Source: JALONO01 sp038209965
GTDB lineage: Bacteria > Bacteroidota > Bacteroidia > Cytophagales > Thermoflexibacteraceae
DNA: 46,590 nucleotides
Direction: 5' to 3'
Assembly: GCA_038209965.1 (NCBI GenBank)
Contig: JBBQXF010000025.1
Span: 1 to 46,590 of the forward strand
Of this stretch, positions 16,628-25,326 are shown piece by piece. The translations under genes and the position numbers were made by a program. Positions within the stretch are counted from its first letter, which is position 1. The number at the start of each line of letters is the position of its first letter. Under the pieces are notes generated by a model, which was given only the letters and a program-made list of their open reading frames with translations, did not search any database and was not told the DNA's origin.

Positions 16628-17290
16628 ATGAAAACGTTCCTTTTTGCCCTGCTGGCCCTGCTACTGGCCGGGGCCAGTGCCCAAGCCCAGCGCCTGGAAA
16701 TCCAAGTGGCCGGTGGGCTGGCCCACATTATCACCGGCAAGCAAGAAAACCGGTTTTCACCCTTTGGCCGATCCTATTTGAACAAAGAACCGTTTGGCTC
16801 GGGGCTGGGCCTGGGCGTGGGCTGGGTGTGGCGCGGCGCAAACAAGGTATATGTCCAGTACCAGCGGCAACTGTTCACCCACCGGGCCACTTACATCCAA
16901 GATTTCCTGCCCCAAGCGAGTGTCTTTATCCGCGATGTCCGCCTGCGCGATAGGTGGCACTTGGTCGCCCTGGGCTACGCCCGCAAGCTGGCGGGGCAAA
17001 AGCACCAGTTTTGGGCCGGGGGCGGAGTGTACCTCAGTCTCCGCGATCCGCAAGAACTCCAGATCGCCAGCCTGCCCGGCCAGCCTGTCCAGGTCTTTTT
17101 GGATGGTTTGGGCCCCAACTCGGCAGCCAAGGTTTCTTACGAGGTCGATGGCGGGGTGCACGTGGATCTGGCCTACGAGCACGTGATCAACGAGCGGGTT
17201 TCGGTGGGAGTGCGGGGCCAAGTGTTCTACTCGATCCCCATTGAGGAGTTTAACAAGACCCTCTTTCCCTTTATCACGGTGCGGTTCTGA
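16628..17290 (+). CDS. Small outer-membrane beta-barrel protein, unknown role
   Basis: This 220-residue protein starts MKTFLFALLALLLAGASAQAQ, a signal peptide cut after AQA, which fixes the ATG at 16628. The mature part consists of alternating strands with Gly and aromatic residues (GLGLGVGWVWRG, VYVQYQRQLFTH, HQFWAGGGVYLSL, VSVGVRGQVFYSIP) and ends with the C-terminal FITVRF, a classic terminal strand with a final Phe recognised by the Bam machinery. The likely form is an eight- to ten-stranded barrel of the outer-membrane protein type common in Bacteroidota. There is no catalytic motif. Two repeated operator-like elements precede it. A perfect 18-bp hairpin follows, shared with the convergent gene at 17377. 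Confidence 0.78.
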   Translation: MKTFLFALLALLLAGASAQAQRLEIQVAGGLAHIITGKQENRFSPFGRSYLNKEPFGSGLGLGVGWVWRGANKVYVQYQRQLFTHRATYIQDFLPQASVFIRDVRLRDRWHLVALGYARKLAGQKHQFWAGGGVYLSLRDPQELQIASLPGQPVQVFLDGLGPNSAAKVSYEVDGGVHVDLAYEHVINERVSVGVRGQVFYSIPIEEFNKTLFPFITVRF

Positions 17291-17320
17291 GGCAGGGGCA
17301 AACTATTTGTCTTGTGCCCG

Positions 17321-17362
17321 AACCTGAAAACCCACTGGAACAGGCCAGTGGGTTTTCAGGTT
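17321..17362. terminator. Bidirectional hairpin between the barrel gene and the small helical gene
   Basis: A perfect 18-bp stem (arms 17321-17338 and 17345-17362) with loop aacagg. It lies between convergent genes and can end both transcripts. Confidence 0.85.
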
Positions 17363-17376
17363 CAGTTTGTCGGTGG

Positions 17377-17646
17377 CTATTTTTCGGCCAATCCTTTTTC
17401 CAAGTTTTCCAGTATGCCTTTGGCTACTGCATTGTTTTTCTTGGCTTTGATGCCCTTGAGCAATTCCAAGGCCTCAGCACCCACTTCGTATAGCCCGACC
17501 GGATTGTGGTCAGCGTTGTAGCTCGTGATCAAAAAATGTAATTTGGAGATGATACCTTTGTGCTCATCCACGCCCAGCTTGGTAAACTTTTCCAAGGCTT
17601 CGCGACAAGCTTGCTCAATCGTGGCTCCGGGGATTTTTTCTGCCAT
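17377..17646 (-). CDS. Small conserved-looking helical protein, unknown function
   Basis: The 89-residue protein (ATG at 17646) has no signal peptide or membrane segment. It is acidic to neutral and predicted mostly helical: ATIEQACREALEKF, SKLHFLITSYNADHN, AEALELLKGIKAK and a final amphipathic helix. The good codon use, independent position between a terminator and its own upstream region, and absence of overlap support a real gene. I do not recognise the family. It diverges from prmC. Confidence 0.65.
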   Translation of the reverse strand: MAEKIPGATIEQACREALEKFTKLGVDEHKGIISKLHFLITSYNADHNPVGLYEVGAEALELLKGIKAKKNNAVAKGILENLEKGLAEK

Positions 17647-17742
17647 AAAACTAAGGTTTGAAACAATGACAATGATTTTGCGGCAAAGTAAACGAATTTT
17701 TGCAATATAAGCAGGTTAATTTTTGAATAACTGGTGTGAACA

Positions 17743-18615
17743 ATGGAAATCCCCAACGGCAAATCTCTTTTTGATCAGGTGCGCGCTGCATTGCTGGGCT
17801 GCTATCCGGCCACCGAGGCAGCGGCCATTGCGTGGCGTGTGGTGGAAACCCACACGGGCCTGGGCCGCATGGCGATCTTGGCGGGCAAATACCCCGATCA
17901 TTTCGTGGCCGCCGATTTTGCGGCCATCATCCGCCGCCTCCAAGCCCATGAGCCGGTGCAATACGTCCTTGGCGAAACTGAATTTGCCGGGTTCAAGCTC
18001 AAGGTAAGCCCGGCGGTGCTCATTCCCCGCCCCGAAACCGAAGAGCTGGTGGCGTGGATCGCCCAAGAACAGGCGGCCACGGCCGGGCCAGTCCCCCCCA
18101 TTTTCTTGGATATGGGCACTGGGAGCGGGGCCATTGCCCTGGCCTTGGCCAAACTGCTCGCCCCCGTGCGGGTCATTGCGCTGGACATCAGCCCGGCGGC
18201 CCTGGCTTTGGCCCAAGAAAACGCCTTGGCCCAACATATGCTCATTGATTTCCGCCAAGTGGATATGTTGGCCTTGGTTGGAGCCGGGCCAACCTTAGAA
18301 TGGCCCATTTTTGACTTTATCGTGAGCAATCCCCCCTATGTGATGGCTAGCGAGGCCGGGGCCATGCACCCAAACGTGCTCGATCACGAGCCGCACTTGG
18401 CCTTGTTCGTGCCCGACGACGATCCACTGCGCTTTTACCGGGCTATCGGCCAGTTTGCCCGCCACCACTTGAAACCGGGCGGCCCACTGTACCTCGAAAT
18501 CAATGAACAGTTGGGAGCAGCCACGAGCCAACTGCTCCGGTCCATCGGTTTTCAACACCTCCAGATCCGCCCCGATGTCCACGGCAAAGATCGGATGCTC
18601 CGTGCCTGCATTTAG
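17743..18615 (+). CDS. prmC: Release factor N5-glutamine methyltransferase
   Basis: PrmC (HemK) methylates the Gln of the GGQ motif in peptide chain release factors RF1 and RF2, raising termination efficiency in the cytoplasm. The protein has 290 residues, a normal length. The N-terminal helical domain (to about residue 95) includes EPVQYVLGETEFAGFKLKVSPAVLIPRPETEELV, a family signature spanning residues about 67-100. The SAM-binding motif LDMGTGSGAIALALA lies near 122-136, and the substrate-binding NPPY is at about 196-199 (VSNPPYV), placing the target glutamine. The end DVHGKDRMLRACI is also typical. It is divergent from the small helical gene and followed by a 350-base AT-rich gap. Confidence 0.95.
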   Translation: MEIPNGKSLFDQVRAALLGCYPATEAAAIAWRVVETHTGLGRMAILAGKYPDHFVAADFAAIIRRLQAHEPVQYVLGETEFAGFKLKVSPAVLIPRPETEELVAWIAQEQAATAGPVPPIFLDMGTGSGAIALALAKLLAPVRVIALDISPAALALAQENALAQHMLIDFRQVDMLALVGAGPTLEWPIFDFIVSNPPYVMASEAGAMHPNVLDHEPHLALFVPDDDPLRFYRAIGQFARHHLKPGGPLYLEINEQLGAATSQLLRSIGFQHLQIRPDVHGKDRMLRACI

Positions 18616-18965
18616 TACCTTATTTATTGTCCATTTTTGCCCAATGCTCAAAAAAATGAATTTGGGAATTTACGTAATTAATTGAGTTATTTTTTAAGAA
18701 TTTACATTTTGCTATTTTTCAAGAATGATAATTATCAGTTAATCAAATGGTAATAAAAAATATTTTTTAGATATTTAAATAATTAATAATCAATACTTTA
18801 CAAATAAGTTATTCATTAAACTAATGACGTCAGTCAACCTAGATTATAGGCTTTAAAATACTAAAAATGGTTTATCTGGCAAAACTTTTTTTTCTGCCGA
18901 TTAGGCAAAAAAGAGATAAATTAGTATTTAATTAGTTATCCAAAAAATTATAAAAGGCAACCAAT
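18616..18965. other. Very AT-rich intergenic island
   Basis: These 350 bases contain no gene. Counting three full lines (18661-18840) gives about 20%, 13% and 23% GC, compared with well over 50% in the genes on both sides. There are short A and T tracts and a gataattatc palindrome near 18727. It may hold the promoter of the exported protein at 18966, or be a nucleoid-protein-bound region. I cannot point to a consensus promoter. Confidence 0.6.
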
Positions 18966-21143
18966 ATGCTCCGGTTTTTCGCGTTATTTTTAGTATCTTT
19001 TATTGCCAATCGGCTGGCTTTGGCCCAAGCCCCTTGGGAGGCGGCTACTTACCCCGATGAGGCCGGTTTCCAGCGCCGAACCGCCGGGATGCTCCACCGG
19101 ATCGCGGCCCAAGGGTTTGGGGAGCGCAGTCAAGCCCCCTCAGTTTGCCCCGACACTGGCCTGCCCGTGCACACCTACGCGCTGGCTGGTGAGGAGGTGG
19201 TTTCCCCTTATACCGGACGGCGCTACCGCCAGGGCGATACGGGCTACTTCGGCCCCAAACAGCGCGACTCGCTGGGCCGGATTGTGGCTTTTGGTGGCGA
19301 CCCACTCAAATACGATTTGCCCCCAGCCACGGCGGCATTACTGCTGATGGCCACCCCCGACAAAGCGCGGGCTTTTTTGTCCATCCCCGGCAACCTGAAC
19401 CAGCAATACCACTTTGCGGCCACCCACTGGGCACGGTTTTACCCTTTGCTGGCCCCGCAAATGAGCCAAGCATGGCAGACAGCCTTTTGGGAAGCCGTGG
19501 GCAGCTATTCGGAAAACCGCCGCCCATCCGATGGGGGCCGGGAACATGCTTCGGCCCTGTCCAGCCCCCACAACTTGGTGGGCGAACCCGGCAAATTTAT
19601 CGGGGGCAATGCCAAGGATGGCGGCACCGAAAACCACAAATTGATGTGGCGCACTTCGGCCCTGCTCTATGCCCAACTGTGCCCCGGAACCGCCCGGATA
19701 TCGGGCCATTCCCCCGCCGAGGCCGAAAAATTGGTCAAGAAAATGCTCCGCGATTTCCTCAAACAGCTTTTGCGCACCGGCAATGGCGAATACGACTCGT
19801 CCATTTATTATCCCCACGCGATTGCGGGCTGGCTCAACCTGTATGATTTCTCCCCCGATCCCGAGACCCGGCTGCTGGCCAAGGTGGCCTTGGACTATGC
19901 CCTGGCCACTTACGGGCTGAAAGTGATCAATGGCAGTTTGGCCGGGGCCCAAAAGCGCGGCTACCCAAATGGCGAAATGAACGAGATGGAGCGCTACTTG
20001 TGGGCGTGGACTGGGGACCACACCCACCCAGTTGACTTGGCCCAGTTCACCACCTCGATCCAGCAGGCCACCACCCGATACCGGCCCAACCAATTGGTTT
20101 TCAATTTATTGACCAAAAACATCCCGTTGCCCTTCGAGGCCCAAATGGCCCGGCCCAGCTATCACTGCGACGAACCGAACGTATTCCAAGAAACTTTTTA
20201 TGGTTCCTCCCACTTCGGGCTTGGGAGTGTGGCCTTGGGCATGGTGGACAATCCCGGGCAACAGATCGTTTGGTCGCTGGTGGCCAAAGGGGCAACGGGA
20301 AACTTCGTCTTTTCGGGTGGGCAACCCCGCTATGGACAGCCCGGCGGGCACAGTCCCTACACCCAAACCCTGCAAAAACGGGGCACGTTGATCGTGATGA
20401 CGGGCCCCAATGCCAGCCCTTCCCCAGCCTCTCCCACCCGCGAACAGCAACACCGGGCCGACACGACCCGCATTCCGCTGGTGGTGCCGGGGCCGCCCGC
20501 CGGCCAAAGCCCTGCTGCTTTGGCCGACTATGTGCACCAGGCCCGCCACCACGCCGCTACTTGGCTGTTTGTGCCAAAAAATGTCGATCAAATCCGGGAG
20601 CAAGCTGGGCGGGTGTTTATCCAAGCTGGCGAAACCCTGGTGGCCGTGCTGCCGTTTGGGGCCAGCCAAAAAGCCGCCCCGTTTTTCTGGCTGGATGCCA
20701 AAGCCGCCGAAGTGAAGCCGACCGATCGGCCCGCCGACCCAGCTCAGCGGGTGCTCAATGCCTATAAAATTCTGGTGATCCCCGGCCAGATCTCGGGCTA
20801 CGTATTGGAAGTCAGCGAAAAATCCACCCACGGGACACTGGACGCTTTTATTGCCCAGATCCAGCAAAAAGCCAAACTGACAACTGATGAACTGGTCAAG
20901 CAACAAAAAATTGGTTACACCTCACTGCTGGGCGATCGGCTGGTGATGCAGTACCACCCGGCGGGCCTCAAAGCTGGCGGGGAAATCAATGGGCAAGCCA
21001 TTGATTATGCGGCATGGGCGGGCGGGATGGCCTATCAAAGCCCGTTTGTCAAAGTGGGCCAGGGCAAAATGACGCTGAGTGATGGGAAAACCCAATATTC
21101 GGTCTGGTTTGAGGGTGACGTGCTGCGCTTCGGCCAAGAATAA
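18966..21143 (+). CDS. Large exported protein, putative alpha/alpha-toroid polysaccharide lyase-like enzyme
   Basis: This 725-residue protein begins MLRFFALFLVSFIANRLALAQ, a signal peptide. The first half (about 40-400) is helix-rich, with patterns such as HKLMWRTSALLYAQLCPG, LLRTGNGEYDSSIYYPHAI and KVALDYALATYGLKVINGSL, reminiscent of the (alpha/alpha) toroid of heparinase II/III and related lyases, including conserved-looking Asn, His and Tyr residues (NHK, YYPHA, YHCDEPN). The second half is strand-rich with GQPRYGQPGGHSPYTQ and a DYAAWAGG segment, as in the beta-sandwich part of such enzymes. The fold assignment is inference: I cannot name the catalytic residues, and a glycoside hydrolase is possible. 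It is the only likely carbohydrate-active enzyme near the susC-susD pair, but clpS-mce lie between on the other strand. Confidence 0.6.
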   Translation: MLRFFALFLVSFIANRLALAQAPWEAATYPDEAGFQRRTAGMLHRIAAQGFGERSQAPSVCPDTGLPVHTYALAGEEVVSPYTGRRYRQGDTGYFGPKQRDSLGRIVAFGGDPLKYDLPPATAALLLMATPDKARAFLSIPGNLNQQYHFAATHWARFYPLLAPQMSQAWQTAFWEAVGSYSENRRPSDGGREHASALSSPHNLVGEPGKFIGGNAKDGGTENHKLMWRTSALLYAQLCPGTARISGHSPAEAEKLVKKMLRDFLKQLLRTGNGEYDSSIYYPHAIAGWLNLYDFSPDPETRLLAKVALDYALATYGLKVINGSLAGAQKRGYPNGEMNEMERYLWAWTGDHTHPVDLAQFTTSIQQATTRYRPNQLVFNLLTKNIPLPFEAQMARPSYHCDEPNVFQETFYGSSHFGLGSVALGMVDNPGQQIVWSLVAKGATGNFVFSGGQPRYGQPGGHSPYTQTLQKRGTLIVMTGPNASPSPASPTREQQHRADTTRIPLVVPGPPAGQSPAALADYVHQARHHAATWLFVPKNVDQIREQAGRVFIQAGETLVAVLPFGASQKAAPFFWLDAKAAEVKPTDRPADPAQRVLNAYKILVIPGQISGYVLEVSEKSTHGTLDAFIAQIQQKAKLTTDELVKQQKIGYTSLLGDRLVMQYHPAGLKAGGEINGQAIDYAAWAGGMAYQSPFVKVGQGKMTLSDGKTQYSVWFEGDVLRFGQE

Positions 21144-21168
21144 GAACCGCCGATGGGGCGTGGTCAAC

Positions 21169-21573
21169 TCACTGGCTGATTGTTTGGCAGAGTTCCACCA
21201 GCAGTCCATTGGTGGTTTTGGGGTGCAGGAAACAAACCAACTTGTTGTCGGCCCCGGGTTTGGGCTCGGGATTCAGCAAGGTAAACCCCTCGGCTTGGAG
21301 ACGGGCCATTTCGGCGCGGATGTCGGCCACTTCGAAGGCAATGTGGTGCATCCCTTCGCCCCGCTTTTCGATGAATTTGGCAATGGGGCTGCTTTCGTGG
21401 GTGGCCTCCAGCAGTTCAATCTTCGTTTCCCCCAATTGAAAAAAAGCCGTTGACACGCCCTCCGAAGCCACCGACTCGGTTTTATAGTGCGCTTGGCCGA
21501 ATAACTTGGCAAACAGATCATTGGCCATAGCCAGATCCTTGACGGCAATGCCGATGTGTTCGACCCTGAGCAT
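21169..21573 (-). CDS. mce: Methylmalonyl-CoA epimerase
   Basis: Interconverts the (R)- and (S)-forms of methylmalonyl-CoA in the propionate/succinate route. The 134-residue protein has the two VOC beta-alpha-beta-beta-beta modules of the family. It begins MLRVEHIGIAVKDLA, with the first metal-binding His in VEHIG, then HHIAFEVADIRAEMA with the second, and a Glu near the end in LLVELCQ as the expected third ligand. ETKIELLEATHESSPIAKFIEKRGEGMHHIAF, read at residues about 50-80, is characteristic of this epimerase. It lies 24 bases downstream of clpS in the same direction and convergent with the large exported gene. Methylmalonyl-CoA mutase genes are not in the window. Confidence 0.9.
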   Translation of the reverse strand: MLRVEHIGIAVKDLAMANDLFAKLFGQAHYKTESVASEGVSTAFFQLGETKIELLEATHESSPIAKFIEKRGEGMHHIAFEVADIRAEMARLQAEGFTLLNPEPKPGADNKLVCFLHPKTTNGLLVELCQTISQ

Positions 21574-21597
21574 TTTGTAAAAAGTGAAATGGGTGGA

Positions 21598-21885
21598 CTA
21601 ATCGATCACCGCCCCGATGCCCCGCTCGGTGATGGCGTTGCGCATGGGCAGCAAATCATCATATCGGCCCTGCTTGACTGCGCACTTGCCTTTGTGGTGG
21701 ATGATAATGGTGCACTGTTCGGCTTGCTCAGGGGTGTGTTCGCAGACCTTGATGAGGGTCTCGATCACAAAATCGAAGGTATTAAAATCATCGTTCAGTA
21801 CGATCAGCCGCTGCTCAAGCAACGCGTCAATATCGATTTCCTCGATTTCTAGTACCTCTACATCTTGATCTGCAACGGGTTTCAT
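21598..21885 (-). CDS. clpS: ATP-dependent Clp protease adaptor ClpS
   Basis: ClpS binds proteins with N-degron residues and delivers them to ClpAP or the equivalent ClpC-type unfoldase. The 95-residue protein has an acidic, flexible N-terminal stretch (about 1-25) and then the ClpS core: LIVLNDDFNTFDFVIETLIKV with the family's NDD(Y/F)(T/N) loop, EQAEQCTIIIHHKGKCAVKQG with the IIHHKG strand that contacts ClpA, and a C-terminal amphipathic helix. The highly conserved NDD pocket residues are intact. It is first in the clpS-mce pair, divergent from susC. No clpA/C is nearby. Confidence 0.9.
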   Translation of the reverse strand: MKPVADQDVEVLEIEEIDIDALLEQRLIVLNDDFNTFDFVIETLIKVCEHTPEQAEQCTIIIHHKGKCAVKQGRYDDLLPMRNAITERGIGAVID

Positions 21886-21965
21886 GGCACAATGCTAAGC
21901 TAGTTACAAAATTACAAAAAAGTTCTTACCCATCAAAAACGAAAATCTTTAATTTTTTTTAGAAT

Positions 21966-21996
21966 GTTGCTCCCAAACATTTTTTAACTACTTTTG
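21966..21996 (+). promoter_or_regulatory. Bacteroidota-type promoter of the susC-susD operon
   Basis: GTTG at 21966-21969, exactly 19 bases, then TACTTTTG at 21989-21996; only one base differs from the consensus. Transcription would begin near 22003, a few bases before the Thr-rich mini-ORF at 22010. Confidence 0.65.
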
Positions 21997-22009
21997 TGAT
22001 ACTCAAAAT

Positions 22010-22078
22010 ATGAAAACTAACACCACGACGATGTATAAAATACCTACCACTACTTCTACTCGAACTGCCTACCACTAG
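22010..22078 (+). CDS. Thr-rich 22-codon mini-ORF in the susC leader (possible leader peptide)
   Basis: An ATG at 22010 opens a 22-codon frame ending at TAG 22076-22078, too short for automatic ORF lists. Nine of the residues are threonine (NTTT near the start, then PTTTSTRT), ending AYH. It begins about 6 bases after the predicted transcript start and lies 184 bases before susC. Six bases inside it (cgacga, 22026-22031) are complementary to tcgtcg at 22079-22084 just after its stop, so a ribosome reading the frame would change the pairing. This looks like an attenuation leader, but no U-tract terminator follows, and chance is possible. Confidence 0.4.
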   Translation: MKTNTTTMYKIPTTTSTRTAYH

Positions 22079-22262
22079 TCGTCGCTTCTCTGTCCTTTAG
22101 GGAACTGGAGCACCGGGCGGAAGTCTAGTCTTGATTCTTTCGTTGGTACCCTCGCCTTTTGTTATTGTCTTGAACCGTCCCTTGCACTTGGTTGCACACC
22201 GGGACGCTGGTCAATTGATTTACCGTACCTTTTTTACAAATTCACAAATCAGTTCTAAATCT
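22079..22262 (+). promoter_or_regulatory. Rest of the long susC 5' leader
   Basis: The gap 21886-22262 contains the promoter, the mini-ORF and this 184-base leader. A small hairpin can form between cgtccc (22176-22181) and gggacg (22201-22206), enclosing a ttgcac direct repeat. The susC frame is open throughout but without a signal-like start. I recognise no riboswitch. Confidence 0.35.
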
Positions 22263-25244
22263 ATGATGAAAATGAAACAACTATCCTTTTGGAGAACCCC
22301 GTTATTGTTGTTGATGGCGGTCTTGTTCTCAACACTTACTTATGCGCAAAGCCGCACGGTGAAGGGCAAAGTGACCTCTACCGACGACGGCAGTTCGCTG
22401 CCCGGGGTGAACATCACCGTCAAAGGCACTTCCACGGGCACCATTACTGACGTGGATGGCAACTTTAGCCTCAACGTGCCCAACAATGATGCGGTGCTGG
22501 TGTTCTCTTATGTGGGTTTTGTGACCCAAGAAATGGTGGTAGGCACCACCTCTACCATTGACATCAAATTGGTGACCGACACTGAAACCCTCTCCGAGGT
22601 AGTGGTGGTGGGTTATGGTACGGTAAAAAAGAAAGACTTGACCGGGGCCATTACGCAAGTAAGTTCTAAGGATTTTAACCCTGGCGTAAACCCCAACCCC
22701 CTGCAAGCCATCCAAGGCCGGGTAGCCGGATTAAACATTACCCAAACTTCGGGCGACCCCACATCTAACCCAACTGTGCGCCTCCGTGGCTACACCTCGC
22801 TGGGTGGCGGTGCCGAACCTTTGTACGTGGTGGATGGCGTGATTGGGGTGCCGATCAACAGCATTTCTCCCAACGACATTGAAACCATCGACGTATTGAA
22901 AGATGCCTCGGCCGCCGCCATTTACGGTGCCCGGGGAGCCAACGGGGTCATTGCCATTACCACCAAGCGCGGTAAAGAAGGCCGCACCACGGTGAGTGTG
23001 AATAATTTTGTGGCAGTGAACACCATCTCCCGCTGGCTGGATCTGTTGGATGCCGATGGTTTCCGGGCCGAAGCCCGTCGGGTTGGCCGCCAAATTGGCA
23101 CGTTGGATCAGGGAGCCAATACCAATTGGCTGGACGAAATCTCCCGCACCGGGATAGCTACCAACAACAACGTTTCCTTTACGGGTGGTGGACCCACTTT
23201 CAGCTACCGGGGCTCCTTGGATCGGATTAATAATGAAGGGACCTTGAAAAACAGCAGCCAAGAACGGATTACTGCCCGGATCAACTTGGATCAGAAAGCC
23301 CTGAACAACAAGCTGAGCATCCAATACAGCCTGACTTACACCAACTTCAACAACAAGTTTTTGGACGGCAACATCATCCGCCGGGCCACTCAGTTTCTAC
23401 CCACTTTGCCCGTGCGCGGCAGCAATGGAGACTATTACGAAGTGCCCGGCAGTTTTGATTTGTTCAACCCTGTGGCGATGTTGGAAAACCAAACTAACGA
23501 CGGCCGTGAGCGGATCTTCATTGGCGACGTTACCGCCCGTTATGAAATAATTCCGGGCTTGTTCTTGGGGGTCAAAGGTGCGGTTCGGAACGAAAATAGG
23601 GTTCGTGGTATAGCTGAGAATGGGGCCATCAAGGCCTTCCAACCCAGTCAGGGCCGCGCAGAACGCTCGTACAACGCAAACAATAACCGCTTGATGGAGT
23701 TCACGGCCAACTACGTAAAAACTTTGGGCGCGAACCGGCTAAACGCAATTGTCGGCTATACGTATCAGGACGATATCGGTGATGGCTTTTTTGCCGCCAA
23801 CAATAACTTCATTACCACTGCATTTGGGTATAACAATTTGGGCCAAGGCGCAGGGACTTTGATCAACCCCGGTCAAGGTTATGTGGGGTCTTTCAAAAAC
23901 CGAACCACTCTCATTTCGTTTTTTGGCCGGGCCACTTACGACATCGGCGATAAGTTTAACGTAACGGCCACCCTGCGCCGCGATGGCAGCTCTAAGTTTG
24001 GGGCCGACAGCAAGTGGGGCTTGTTCCCCGCCGTAGCGGCTGGGGTAAACCTGACCAACTTCGGTTTCATGAAAAACTTGCCCGTGGTCAACTACGCCAA
24101 ATTACGGGTGGCTTGGGGCCAAACTGGCAACTCGGAAGGGATTTCGCCTTATCGCTCCTTGGAACTCTACAACCAAAGTGGCACTTATTATGACGGGGGA
24201 ATTAATGAGTTCCTGCCCGGTTACGCGATCAACCAAAACGCCAATCCCAACTTGCGCTGGGAAGTGGTGGAACAAGCCAATGTAGGCTTGGACTTTGAAC
24301 TGTTCGGTGGCAAGGTGACGGGCACATTGGAAGTTTACAACAAGGCGACCAAAAACCTGCTGTTCAACTATAACGTGCCAGTGCCTCCCTTCCGTGTCAA
24401 TACGCTGTTGGCCAACGCGGGCACCATGCGCAACCGGGGTTTTGAATTTGCCTTGGGTGGTGATGTGATCAGAAAAGACGATTTTTCTTGGAATACCCGG
24501 GTAGTGGGTTCAATGTTCACCACCAAAGTGGTCAGTCTCTCCACTGATGAATTTCCAGTGGGTTTGATCACCTACAACTCCTTTGGCGGTCGGGGTCTGT
24601 CCGATGTATGGGCCTCCACCCTGCGCGACGACAAGCCTTATGGCCAGTTTTTGATCCCCAAGTTTGCGGGCTTCAGCGATGCGGGCCTGATGCTGCTGGA
24701 AAACCCCAATGGCGGTGCCCCCGTGACTGATTATACCCGGGACATCCTGTTTGAGCGGGGCGATGCCCTGCCCCGGAAAACAGCTTCTTGGATCAACAAT
24801 TTTGCCTACAAGGCATTCACGCTGAGCTTCCAACTGCGCACCGTATGGGGCAACAAGATCCTGAACAACCAGCGCTCCAACTTCATGATCCCGGGCTCAA
24901 TCTTGGAAACCAATATGCTGAGAGACATTTCTACCATGCCCGCCAACTATGGCGTGAACCAATTGTCGGATTTTTGGTTGGAAAGCGGCACGTTTGTGCG
25001 CATGGACAACTGGCAGATCGGCTATAACTTGCCCATTAAAGGCAAGACCTTCAGCAATGCCTTGTTGTACTTGGCCGGCAATAACCTGTTTATAATTACG
25101 GGTTATAAGGGCATCGACCCGGAGATCGAGGTAAGAGGCGATTTGCAAGGTGGCACCAGCCAACGGCCCAACAACATTGGGGTAGATACGGGGATCTATC
25201 CCAAAACCCGGACATTTACGCTGGGCCTAAATGTGAGTTTCTAA
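22263..25244 (+). CDS. SusC/RagA-family TonB-linked outer-membrane transporter
   Basis: This 993-residue protein starts at MMKMKQLSF (22263; ATGs at 22266 and 22272 also possible) with a signal peptide ending TYAQ. Next is the CarboxypepD_reg-like domain of SusC proteins (VKGKVTSTDDGSSLPGVNIT, ITDVDGNFSL, residues about 30-105), a TonB-box-like segment (SEVVVVGYGTVKKKDLTGAI), and the plug domain (PLQAIQGRVAGLNITQ, VRLRGYTSLGGGAEPLYVVDG, IYGARGANGVIAITTKRG). The remaining 750 residues form the beta barrel ending TFTLGLNVSF. With its SusD partner 82 bases downstream it imports a large nutrient, usually a glycan or peptide, across the outer membrane using TonB energy. The substrate cannot be inferred because no surface glycanase, sigma/anti-sigma pair or hybrid regulator is linked. 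It has its own promoter and a long leader. Confidence 0.95.
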   Translation: MMKMKQLSFWRTPLLLLMAVLFSTLTYAQSRTVKGKVTSTDDGSSLPGVNITVKGTSTGTITDVDGNFSLNVPNNDAVLVFSYVGFVTQEMVVGTTSTIDIKLVTDTETLSEVVVVGYGTVKKKDLTGAITQVSSKDFNPGVNPNPLQAIQGRVAGLNITQTSGDPTSNPTVRLRGYTSLGGGAEPLYVVDGVIGVPINSISPNDIETIDVLKDASAAAIYGARGANGVIAITTKRGKEGRTTVSVNNFVAVNTISRWLDLLDADGFRAEARRVGRQIGTLDQGANTNWLDEISRTGIATNNNVSFTGGGPTFSYRGSLDRINNEGTLKNSSQERITARINLDQKALNNKLSIQYSLTYTNFNNKFLDGNIIRRATQFLPTLPVRGSNGDYYEVPGSFDLFNPVAMLENQTNDGRERIFIGDVTARYEIIPGLFLGVKGAVRNENRVRGIAENGAIKAFQPSQGRAERSYNANNNRLMEFTANYVKTLGANRLNAIVGYTYQDDIGDGFFAANNNFITTAFGYNNLGQGAGTLINPGQGYVGSFKNRTTLISFFGRATYDIGDKFNVTATLRRDGSSKFGADSKWGLFPAVAAGVNLTNFGFMKNLPVVNYAKLRVAWGQTGNSEGISPYRSLELYNQSGTYYDGGINEFLPGYAINQNANPNLRWEVVEQANVGLDFELFGGKVTGTLEVYNKATKNLLFNYNVPVPPFRVNTLLANAGTMRNRGFEFALGGDVIRKDDFSWNTRVVGSMFTTKVVSLSTDEFPVGLITYNSFGGRGLSDVWASTLRDDKPYGQFLIPKFAGFSDAGLMLLENPNGGAPVTDYTRDILFERGDALPRKTASWINNFAYKAFTLSFQLRTVWGNKILNNQRSNFMIPGSILETNMLRDISTMPANYGVNQLSDFWLESGTFVRMDNWQIGYNLPIKGKTFSNALLYLAGNNLFIITGYKGIDPEIEVRGDLQGGTSQRPNNIGVDTGIYPKTRTFTLGLNVSF

Positions 25245-25326
25245 TTTTCGGATTGGCCGAAACAACCCTATTGCACAATTGATTGTATTAATCATTAAAA
25301 AAGAGTTTCCAAAACGCCAGAAACGT

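Noticed and set aside
22079..22262. Riboswitch in the susC leader
   Set aside because: Only one small stem with a direct repeat can be drawn; no conserved core of any riboswitch class I know is visible. A leader peptide is the more supportable idea.
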